From: Pectinophora gossypiella
Lineage: Eukaryota > Arthropoda > Insecta > Lepidoptera > Gelechiidae
Assembly: GCF_024362695.1 (NCBI RefSeq)
Contig: NC_065408.1
Location: 14,384,001 to 14,448,000 of the forward strand
Length of the DNA stretch: 64,000 bases
Direction: 5' to 3'
Made by a program: the position numbers and the translations under genes. Shown in pieces: positions 39,870 through 52,288 of the stretch (its first letter is position 1; every line of letters starts with the position of its first letter). The notes below the pieces were generated by a model, which worked only from the letters and a program-made list of their open reading frames with translations, did no database searches and had not been told where the DNA came from.

Positions 39870-42609
39870 GTAGCTATATTTTTTTTAATAAACCAGTTTT
39901 TAAAGTGGAAATAACTTATTATTCATGTTTCTATGGTGTATTGTTAGGTCGATTCGGAGGAAGAGAAGGTGTTAGAGGAGAAGTATGTTGATGAAATGGC
40001 GAAGAATCTTCCCCAGGGTACGGATAAAACACCGGAGATTCTCGATCAAGCGCTTTCGGGACTGTCTTCAAGGTAACGCACTGGATAGTACTTGTTTTGC
40101 TACCGCTTAGGCAATATAAACATTCAGACATGGTCACTTTCATTAACGAACTTAATTTTGTTTGTATGTTAAAAATTTAACTATCTAAACAGTTTTATAT
40201 TACAATGTTTATTGAACTATTTATATTTATGGTAAAAGTTTTTAAGGTATGTATGGATGTTTTATGTAGCCTTTTTAAGAAGCTACAAAACAATTTAGAA
40301 GACTGAGGTTACCTAAGTGATTCAATAACCTACTTATTTACTCAGTGTTGTTCCTTTGCATTATTGTATAAGAATTATTTATTTCAAATTACATTTAATT
40401 TTTTACAACATATTAAAAAAAAACACTTTATAATGTAATTTTGTGGGGTTAGATGGCGAAACTGGGTGATCCGTGGCATCTTCACCTGGCTTATGATTGG
40501 GGCCTTCTGTCTCCTCATCTATGGAGGTCCCCTGGCCCTCATGATAACGGTAATTTATCTCACTTTTTATTTTTTAAATCATTGTTTTAAGTATACAAAG
40601 TAATTGTCATTCATTTGCATATTCACGAAGGAAAGTCGACTCTTGACTTCTTACCTATATTTACATAATTATGTTGCATAAATTCTCTGTATTCAGTCTT
40701 GGTACCAACATTATATGACTTAACATTGTTCAGGTTACGACATTTAAGTAAGTATATATTAAATGTATATTTACATCTGCTCAATTTCATATTATTATGT
40801 ACAGAATATTTTAAGTTTCTCATATTATTATTTATATGAAAAGTAGGTGTATTTGAGTATAAATTTTCATAACCACACATATTAACTGTTGATAGGCTAT
40901 TTTTTCAACATATATATACAATTTTACAGAAGAAATATTTCAAGTTTCTTAAAAAAATGTGTAATTTTTAATTTTTTTGGGTATTTAAATTCAGTTTGCC
41001 CTTTTATTAAGTTTTAAAAACAAAACCATTTTTTTTTATTAAACTGTCAATATAAATTCGTATTTCTATCCAGATTAAGTTCTATGGTGTATTAGTAATC
41101 ATTGTATGTTTTAATTGGTTTTTTATCAGCTATTGTACTGCAGATAATATAATAACAGTTACATAAATAATAGGCTGTGATGGAACGTAAATAGCATGTC
41201 TGATGCAGTTAATAGATTTCAATACCTGTTAGTCTTCTTCTTCTTGTCATTTCGATGGCATTCAGATTTTTTCAGCCCAGTATTTTTCCACTCGGACAGC
41301 AGTTTCGGTGGAATTCATCAGCTCCTCCCGCATACAGGTATCAGGGCACCCGGGGCAAGATGTCAGGTGAGCCATAGTCTGTGGCGTAATACCACACACG
41401 CAGCTCAGGTCCGATCCGTTGAGAAAACCCCACCTGGACAGGTTATCTTTACACCTCTTAGTGTCTTTTAACCTGTCAGTGTAAAGATTCTTTTGTGTAA
41501 AGTTAAAGGACACAGAAAGTCTAAAGATCTTTTTTAATAACAATTTATTTACGTCTGGTAGTGTCCATGTGTAATATATTCATATTATGTATACTTCAGT
41601 GCAAAATTCATTTGTGCAAATTAATGTGTTAACAAATATTATTCAAAATTATGTATTTTACATTTAAGATTCTTTTTTATTTTATTTTTTTACAAACCTA
41701 AGACTTAATTACTATGTCAAAGATTAGATTATAGCAGTAGAAAATATACAATGAAAGGAAATGCACAATGGCACTTTTTTATCTACTTTTTTAACTACAT
41801 AAGCACAAGGCTTTATTTCTATGCACGCGATTAACTTACACTGGATGATGATGAAAAGTTTCTAGCATAAGTTGGACAGACACGGTCAATTTATTACCGT
41901 TATTATTATTATTATTTGTGTATTGAGGCGGCTCAAACTATTGCAGCCCGAATGGCCACTGCGACCTAGTTAGATCTATTGTAGCCAAATCCCTACACAT
42001 ATTTAAAACTCCTCCTCCGATCCGTTTGATTAGATCGAGCGTCTTTTTGGGAGGAAGCTTGCATGACCTCCTGGGGATCCATTATGTGGCCCCCCAGTGT
42101 TTGGTTTCTACTGTGTATGAGAGCCTCACAGCTGCACAGCAGGTGTTATGGCGTCTCGTCTTCCTTTAAGCAGAGTCTGCATAAAGGGGACTCGGTCAGC
42201 TGCATTCTATGTAGGTGCTTGTTGAGACTGCAATGCCCCGTGAGGGCCCTAGTAAGAAGACCTCTGATGAAAATTTTTGAGAAAAAGATCTAATCAGTTG
42301 CTTTGAGTTATTCAGGCCAACTGAATTGGACCATAATTCTTTGGATTCACCTTGTAGGTGCTTTTCGAGATCCCACGGAAAGGTTCAGGTCCGATCTGAC
42401 GTGTTCGCGATCCCTCTCTCGCTAGTTCATCAGCAATCTACCGTGCAAAAATCATATTCTTATCACGTAATGCGTAAGTGCGAGTGAGATGGTCTACGCG
42501 CTCTGTCCCTTACTCCTTAGCGTCTTACATCCTTTAAGGACTAAAGTAAGACCCAGAGGGAGTCGAGTCGGCGCCCGATACCCATTGGTGCGGGACGGAG
42601 AGTTACCGT

Positions 42610-42640
<31 letters not shown>

Positions 42641-45600
42641 TTATTTATTTAAGAGCTGTGCTCTTGTCGGTGGAGTAATCGCCTCCATTTTCATTACTCC
42701 ATAGATAGGGCGTGTAGAACGGTGGTTGCCCCAATCGCCTTCCGTTCCGCAGTACACCAATCGGTGATGTTCTAGCTAGAGCCCTACCAGAACCCATTTC
42801 CTCGGCCTCCAACCAGTACTGATACCGCTGCTGCCCGGCATCAGGGGTGCGCTTTGAAGTAGCGGCGCCTACTCGCTACGTCACAAGATCGTTATAGAAC
42901 CTAAGTAGCATTTTATAGGTTAGCCTGTCCCAGTGAGCTACCCAATACGTTCTGCTAATCCTGTCGCTGTTTGGTCGGGGACTGCTTATTTTTATATTCG
43001 CAGCTAACCATCATATCTGATGGCCGTTTCACTATCCGCCACCTGTGGACCCCGTAGATGGCCTACAGCTCTGCCTACTACAACCGTTCTATACGTAGTA
43101 TTATTATTTATACTATATCTACGGTTAAAGGGCTTTGCAAACGTGAACCTAGGTACTCCCGCGTTTTTTTGGTTTTTACATACATAAACTCACGCCCGTA
43201 ATCCCAAATGGGGTGGGCAGAGCCACAAGTTATCAAAGACAACTTGCAGCCACTGTTGATACGAAATCCTAAGATGGATATAATGAACCTTATGGTGATA
43301 AGGGATCAGCCTATCGCCCATAACATTAGTCCATCATGTTAGAGGACGCAATCCCTCTGTCGGTTTTTACGACATGCCCGGGAAGACAAGCAGCTGAAGG
43401 TGTTCTATGTTTTTTATTTGCTCCCAGAACAGCATAGAAGCGATTTTTTGGTTTTTCCCGCGATAAATTAGAAGTCCTTAATGTATATAGAAACTGGTTC
43501 CCCCCTTTGTTGCGAGTTTATTTTTAAAGGCTAGTTTCCAAGTAATCAAATCAGTTTTTTTTTAACGTCAAAACACGAAGTTTTTATATTTGTATGAACT
43601 CTGTTACTTATTACGATTGTCGAATATATAAATAAATTACTTACATAGAAAACAGAAAATGTTTTCTTTAGTTTTAGATCTGTGTTTATTTAGTAATCAG
43701 AATTCCTGCGAATGGCACATCACTGATTTTAGACCCCTGGGAATTGGATTGTGTATTAGGTTAAAGATAAACTACGTAAGGACAGATCTAAAACTAACTA
43801 TATCTATTGTATTGTCCAGGTACTATGCGTGCAAGTGAAATGCTTCGAAGAGATCATCAACATTGGCTACGCGGTGTACCGAGTCCATGGCCTGCCGTGG
43901 TTCCGGTCGCTCTCCTGGTACTTCCTATTGACTTCCAACTACTTCTTCTACGGAGAGAACCTGATTGATTACTTCGGAGTTGTCATCAATAGAACGGTAA
44001 GTTCTTTCATTTTTTTTAAAGGTGTATTCTGAAGCTCTGTACGGCAATGCAGGACGGAAGGGGCAAGTCACAACGGCTTAACGTGCCTTTCGAAGTACGG
44101 ATCATCAAATACAAATACACTTTATTGCACCAAAATAAAAAGAAATAATTACAAAAAGTCTCTTAACTAAGTACATGGCAAATGGCGGCCTTATCGCTAA
44201 CTAGATACATAGATAGATATCATCTTACTCACTCATCATCATCTTAATCATATTACTTTCGGACAATCAGGTGATCAGCCTGTAATGTCCTAACCAAAGT
44301 GATTTTTGTGATATGTCCCCACCGGAATTCGAACCCGGAACCTCCGGATTGTGGGCCCAACTACTATGTATGTGAGCTCTACTATGTAGTGTATTTTTGC
44401 GTAAAGATTAAGTAGGTAATAACGAGAAATCCCATTGACCATATAATTTCACAATATCTGATTTAAATAAGGTAGGTAAGAAAATTCCATCATAATTGTA
44501 ATAAATACTTACTACTACACACTCACACTTATACTTTTATTATTATTATTATTATTATAATTGTAATAAGATTTCTATCTAACTCTCGAAACACAGCAAT
44601 ATCATCTCAAAAATGAAGTAATTTTCCGTCTCTGTCTCATTAAGGCAATTACACATTTACGTGCTTTGCATTCTGGCTGGAGCAAAGATTATCTCTCGCA
44701 TGATATAAGAAGACCAGGTATGCTCAATCCTATGACAAGCCGCCATTGCTAGCCCATTGACGACGTAAGTGTTACCACTGTGTTACCATTAAATTGGTAT
44801 CTCCAATATTGCAAGGGCGTAAATTTTATTATTGAAAATTAAGGGAATTACTTTTTTTTTATTATTATAAACAATTGCAAAGTACATTATCATGTTTAGT
44901 ACAGTACATCACAAACTTAAAAAGTTTTACCGTGCACTGTAGATTCGTCGATTATAATAGGTAACAGATCAACAAATTATAACAATAACAAGATGAGGTA
45001 GACATAGATATGGTCGAACACGTATAAATCATAATCGCACCGATCGTTCTTGCAGATGTGCAGTGTGCAGTCGTTTTTACTGACTAATGTATTTAATTAC
45101 TATTACTTGTCACATATATAAAAATCATTAAAATCGTAAATAAACCTTTTACTAAAAGTGCACAGTAAATATAAAATCATTGGTCATGGGTAACTATTTT
45201 TTTTTTACAAAATGGCAACGCAGGGTAAGATGACGTCAGCTGGGCTAACCTTGAAATGTTAGCTATCACTTTTGAGCATACCTGGTTTTCTTATACCGTG
45301 GTCTCTCGTATGATTTATGAAAGTTTTCAAGGTTGTTAACAGACATTTGGCATTTAGCCAATGGCACAGAGTCTTCAATACAATACAAATATACTTTATT
45401 GCACCAAAACAATGAAACAGTTGCAATTTTCCTTGTTTCTAAATTTATTTTTTCCCCAAATTTTACATAGGTATTATGTCGGCGATAAGGCTCACCTATC
45501 ATGTTGGTTTAAGAGAAAGCACGGTAAGGTGTGGGTACTTGGTTCTTTGAATACTCCAGTTTGGATATGATCGTGAGGTTATGTACTCATCATCTCCCTA

Positions 45601-48600
45601 GAGCGTTATCTCGTTTTTCAGGGGACCGCTTACCTAACCTAAAGATTTGACAGCTCCGGTTTTTTACAGAAGCGACCGCCTGTCTGACCTTCCAACCCGC
45701 GAAGGGAAAACCAGCCCAGTATAGGTTAGGTCACATACCTTCGAAATACATTCCTCGGGAATGTAGGTTTGGAGGTCTGACGGATGTCCGAAGTCAAATC
45801 GTTAGCCGGAATAAAGAAAACGTGTATGTTCAGTCTCGGGCGTCTTCAAATATAACCGACTTCTCAAATAATTCGAAATATGAAAATTCAAATTAACCGT
45901 ACATAAACAAAGTAACGGCCAGTAACATCACAGTAGCTGGACTTCTTTCAGTAGGTATGGAACACTATAAACGGTCCGGCATTATCAACATCTAATATTA
46001 CAAATCCGAAAGTACATCTGTTACCGTTTCCAGTTTAAACCGCTGAACCGATTAGTATGAAATTTGGTATGGAGATAGTTTTAGACTTAGGCAAGAACAT
46101 AGGATAGTTTTTATCCCGGAAATCACCTCCTGACGGGATGAAAAGGGGATGGAAAAAACGTGTTACGCGATGACCGTAGTCCATACGGACAAAATCGCGG
46201 GCGAAAAGCTAATAATATATAAACGGCCGGATAAATGTAGTTGACAGCGACGACGGGACCGGAATAATAAATAACAGGTCTATATATGTTCAATTTCTGT
46301 GCTGGATTAAGAGCAAATAAAAAAAAACAACTCTTTCAGCCGCTTTACTTACCGTTTTTTTTTTGAGCGTGACTTATTGTAGGTTTGCCGCAAAATGTAT
46401 TAGCTACTTGGCCTGGCAAATGGTAGCGCTGAGGGCTCTCACCCAGTACGGTCACGAGCATTAATATGTATACACTTTGGTACCATGTCACATTAACTTT
46501 TTTGACAAATTGAACTGTAAGTCACACTAAATGTCAAATACGTTAGTGCGACAGAGTCCTAAAGTGGGTACATTATATTGCTCATGACTGTACAAAATTT
46601 AAGACAACAGGCCTGAGAGTGCTCAGTTGGGCGCGAAGCTCACGTTACGTCGTCTGAGAGGAAAATATTTGAAAGAATTAATCGACCTTAGTGGATCGAT
46701 AGCGATAAGCGCTGAATGAGGGAAATCGTCGTCCACGCCGGCGGGGTCGGTATCGGGGTTTTGAAGTGTTTGTTGTCAAGAGCTGTTTGCTTCCACTTGA
46801 TATCAACTCGGAATCATGATCTGAATAATCCCTCAAAGTTTTCGTTACGATGGCATTAACACCCTGTATATACATATGGGGGATGTAAGGGGCTCCAAAC
46901 GACACCTTTCGGAGCCCAAGCCAACCTCGCCTGCACGCGGTACATCCTGCTATTCAACGAAAGAGGCTCTGGCGACCCACCAACACGCACTGGACCAGCG
47001 CGGTGGGCTTATGGTCCAAACCCCCCCCAATATGACCTCAACACATAAAAAACGGCCCCCAGTCCCCGGCAGCCCCGTTGTCCGTGGCTACGGTAGCGGC
47101 TACGGTAACGGCGGGGCAGGGGGTGCGAAGAATCTCCGGGCTGGATTCGGCTACCACCAACGACGACTGTACCTGGCAACATACAACACGTGCACACTGA
47201 GGACCGACGAGAAGCTTACCGAGTTGGAAGAATCTATCAGCAGGTTACACTGGGATGTCATCGGGTTGTCTGAAGTCCGAAGAAAGGGCGAGGACACGAT
47301 AACTCTGGGCTCCGGTAACTTGCTGTACTTCCGGGAGGGCGAACAACTGTCCATGGGTGGTGTCGGGTTTATCGTCCACAAGTCCCTAGTCAACAACGTG
47401 TTGACCATCGGTAGTGTTTCGAGCAGGGTAGCGTACCTGGTACTCAGAATATCATCGCGATATTCGCTGACTGTCATCCAGGTATACGCTCCGACCTCGG
47501 GACACCATGATGACGAAGTGGAGACTATGTATGAGGAGATTTCTAAAGCCATGCATAGCCATAAAAGCCACTACACGATTGTGATGGGGGACTTTAATGC
47601 ACAGTTGGGGAAACGTTGCGGTAACGAGCTGAGAGTGGGGCAATTTGGATTTGGGGTCCGGAACACCAGAGGCGGGATGCTTGCGGACTTTATGGAGAAG
47701 GAGAACCTCTATATGATGAACTCCTTCTTCAGGAAGCCCGCGACCCGCAAATGGACCTGGATAAGTCCCAATGGCAGGTATAAAAATGAGATCGATTTTA
47801 TCATGTCGACGAAAAAGCACATATTCAATGATGTCTCTGTGATCAATGCCGTTAAGACGGGAAGCGATCACCGCATGGTAAGAGGCACATTGAATATCAA
47901 TATCAAGCTAGAAAGATCGCGACTGATAAAATCCACGCTCCGACCGGCGCCAGCCCAGATCCAAAACCCCGAGCGCTTTCAGCTCGAGCTTCAAAACCGC
48001 TTCGAGTACCTTGAGAACTGCGCAGACGTGGACGATATAAACGACCTGATGGTGGATGCTGTCCGCACGGTAGGTTCTAAACACTTTAGAACCCGCCGTA
48101 CCAAAACGCAGAAACTCTCCGCACACACACTCGAACTCATGGATAAGAGACACGAAATGAGGCTGCAGGACTCAGCGGATGTCGTACGTTATAGACAACT
48201 TAATAGACAGATCTCGAAGTCTTTGACGAGCGACCTTCGCCAATTTAATACTAAACGTATTAAAGAGGCTATAGAGCGGAACAAGGGCTCCAAGGTGTTC
48301 GCAAAAGATCTGTCTATTGGGCAAAGTCAACTAGCGAGACTGAAAACTGAGGACGGCAGAATCATTTCGTCGACTCCCGAAATCCTGAGAGAGATTGAGA
48401 GTTTCTATAGACAGCTATATTCCACGAAAACATCAGGCGAAAGCATGGCTCGAGACCCTCGAGCCAAGCTTACCCGACACTACACTGAAGATATCCCGGA
48501 CGTCAGCCTGTACGAGATTAGGATGGCCCTCAAACAACTCAAAAACAACAAAGCGGCAGGAGATGACGGAATCACAGCAGAACTTCTGAGAGCGGGCGGA

Positions 48601-51600
48601 ACGCCAATACTTAAAGTCCTCCAGAGGCTCTTCAATTCCGTCATATTTCAGGGCAAAACGCCGAGGGCATGGAGCGGAAGCGAGGTGATCTTGTTCTTCA
48701 AGAAAGGGGATAAAGCCCTACTGAAGAACTACAGACCTATCTCGCTTCTGAGCCATGTCTACAAGTTGTTTTCGAGGGTCATTACGAATCGTCTCGCTTG
48801 CAGGTTTGACGACTTCCAGCCTCCCGAACAAGCCGGTTTCCGAAAAGGCTTTAGCACCATAGACCACATCCATACGCTGCGGCAGGTTATACAGAAGACC
48901 GAAGAGTATAATTTGCCACTTTGCTTGGCGTTTGTGGACTATGAGAAAGCCTTTGATTCGATCGAGACCTGGGCTGTGTTGCAGTCTCTTCAGAGGTGCC
49001 AAGTGGACCATAGGTACATCGAAGTGCTAAGGGACCTCTACCAAAATGCCACTATGTCAGTTCGAGTACAGAACCAGAGCTCTAATCCGATCCAACTGCA
49101 GCGAGGAGTGAGACAGGGAGATGTCATCTCTCCGAAACTGTTCACTGCTGCATTGGAGGATATTTTTAAGCTTCTGGACTGGAAAGGATTTGGCATCAAC
49201 ATCAACGGCGAGTACCTGACGCACCTTCGATTTGCCGATGATATAGTCCTAATGGCTGAGACCCTGGAAGACCTGAACACCATGCTCGAGCATCTCAGTA
49301 ACGCATCCCAACGAGTGGGTCTTAGCATGAACATGGCAAAGACAAAAATTATGTCCAACGACCATGTCGCACCCACTCCAGTTCAGGTTGGGAACGTTAC
49401 ACTCGAAGTTGTAGACCAGTACATTTACCTAGGACAAATAATCCAGTTAGGTAAGTCCAACTTCGAGAAAGAGATCTCTCGTCGGATCCAACTCGGATGG
49501 GCAGCGTTCGGGAAGCTGCGGAATATCTTCTCGTCCAGAATACCTCAGTGTCTCAAGACGAAAGTCTTTGACCAGTGCGTGTTGCCAGTGATGACCTACG
49601 GCAGTGAGACGTGGCCGCTTACTATGGGTCTCGTGAGGAGGCTCGGTGTCGCTCAGCGGGCAATGGAGAGAGCTATGCTCGGTATTTCCCTGCTGGATCG
49701 AATCAGAAATGAGGAGATCCGCAGGAGAACTAAAGTCACCGACATAGCTCGGAGAATTGCAAAGCTGAAGTGGCAGTGGGCAGGACACATAGCGAGGAGA
49801 ACCGATGGCCGATGGGGCGGAAAGGTTCTGGAGTGGCGACCACGTGTCGGACGACGCTCAGTGGGTAGGCCCGCTACAAGGTGGACCGACGATCTGGTGA
49901 AGGTCGCGGGAAGCCGCTGGATGCGGGCAGCGCAGGACCGATCGTCGTGGAGATCCTTGGGGGAGGCCTATGCCCAGCAGTGGGCGTCATACGGCTGATG
50001 ATGATGATATACATATAGGTCATGGGTAGGGTTGCCATCTCTAAAATTTGGAAAACAGGACAAGACGCGTGAAAACCCCGGATTGTAGAGTCCGAAAGCC
50101 GGAAATGTCAACAAGATCTTTTAAACATGTCATAAATCACCTTTTTTATGCATTATTTTAACAAAACCGAATCATATCACAATTTGTTACTAATTGTTTA
50201 TATAAATCCGCTTTTTTAATTCTTGAAATAAGAAAACAAATCTTATTAAATATTAAACAAAAACATAATTATAAATATACTTGGTTGTGAATATACTTGG
50301 TTCGTCGGTTGATCGTGGTGTGCGTGCGAGCATAGCGCGTGTCTCGCGAGCGGCTAAAATTTTTTTTTATTTATTTTTTTAAACCCGGTTTACAAATGAA
50401 ACCTTCCCCGGACGCTCCCCGGATGCCCTCTAACTAGGACAAATCCGGGGAAACCCGGACGGATGGCAACCCTAGTCATGGGATGTCCACCTGTCCCCAA
50501 ATGATACGAATCATCATACTCCATCGTAGGTCTTCGTGTTAAAATTGTATTACAAGAGTGAGTTTATGTAGTTACCGTTCTATACGAAGTGTTATTGTTT
50601 ATTCTATGTCCCTGTTAAATCCTCTGTGCCCTAGTTGCACTTCTGGGCCGTTGATACAGTAACAAGAAAATCATCATCATCAGTCCATTAACGTCCCCAC
50701 TGCTGGGGCCTGGGAGCTGCCTATGGATGAATAGGGAGATCGGGCCTTAAACCATCACGCGGGCCCAGTGCGGATTGATGGTTATTAACGACTGCTAATG
50801 CAGCCGGGACCAACGGCTTAACGTGCCTTCCGAAGCACGGATGAGCTGGAGATGTTTTTTTTTTCTTTTTTGGTCACCCATCCTATGACCGGCCTTTGCG
50901 AAACTTGCTTAACTTCAACAATCGCAGACCGAGCGCGTTTACCGCTGCGCCACCGAGCTCCTCTGTCAACAAGAAAATAAACAACATTAATTAACCAATT
51001 AATTGCGAACGGATTCGACCGTAATCCGGACTATGTAGGAACACAATTAACATTTTGTAATTTCAGAATATTTTTATACCGTTGCGTTGCGAAGGATGTT
51101 TTGTAATGCTCGTAGCACACTCCGCTGCTTTACTTTTGTGAAATACTTTACCTACTTTTAAACGTATTAATACTTCGTATATATCGTGAAGGAAAACACA
51201 CAAACGCTTTGCCGACCGAGCTAGACTTGGGGTGTTGCGCGCGCTTTAGATACTAACCCAAACAGACTACAAAATACACATACTTACATAATATAATTCC
51301 TAAATATATATATATATATTTTATGAATTCGTATTTGTTTATATTCGTTTCTTACTATATTTGCTTACCGTTTATACCTGCATTAATTATTTATTATTAT
51401 AATACTAACTCGTCTCGTGAGGAGCCTCGGTGTCGCTAAGCGGGCAATGGAGTGAGATAAAAGGGATATTTCCCTGCTCGATCGAATCAGAAATGAGGAG
51501 ATCCGCAGGAGAACTAAAGTCACCGACATAGCTCGGAGAATTGCCAAGCTGAAATGGTTCCACGTGTCGGACGACGCTCAGTGGGTAGGCCCGCTACAAG

Positions 51601-52251
51601 GTGGACCGACGATCTGGTGAAGGTCGCGGGCAGCCGCTGGATGCGAGCAGCGCAGGACCGATTGTCGTGAAGATCCTTGGGGCAGGCCCAGCAGTGGGCG
51701 TCGTTCGGCTGATAATGATGATAATACTAACATTAAGTATTTATCATAATTAAAACACATAATAACAGGTTCTTACCGCGTTTAAATGGGAGTCGGCAGT
51801 CTCATATCCCCATTTAAACGCGGTAAGAACCCGTTATTATGTGTTAATTATGATAATAACCGCGTAAACTTAATACAATGTATTAAGTATTTATGTATAC
51901 GTTTTTGTGATAATATTTGTTTATTTACACCTTAATTCTATTTAAATAATTTGGTAATATTTTATCTATGTACGAATATTAACGCATATTTATGAAACAC
52001 GACGTCCGCGCCTCACCCAGCAGGGTCTACATAATACCAGCGCAGCGTCGTGGTTCACGCCGCGACTTGTGCTGAGTGAGGCCCTTTTATCTCGGGACGT
52101 CCACCACCACCTTACGAGCATTCTAATGAACATCCTCCTATGCTTTTTGTAATTGTTTTGTGAAAAAATTTAAGTGATGTTATCGTCTTGTCTTTGTGTG
52201 TGGCGTCCTTTTTACCGACTTCAAAAAAGGAGGAGGTTCTCAATTCGACCG

Positions 52252-52288
<37 letters not shown>

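Larger units (their letters stand above)
40550..43819 (+). other. Cds intron 3, 3.27 kb
   Basis: Starts GTAATT and ends TTGTCCAG. Holds two LINE C-terminal fragments (41227-41545 and 41905-42440), a CT microsatellite (42612-42640), an RTE tail (42605-42715), dispersed repeat I (43172-43400) and repeat L (43531-43735). About 40560-41190 is AT-rich with no recognised element. Confidence 0.7.
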
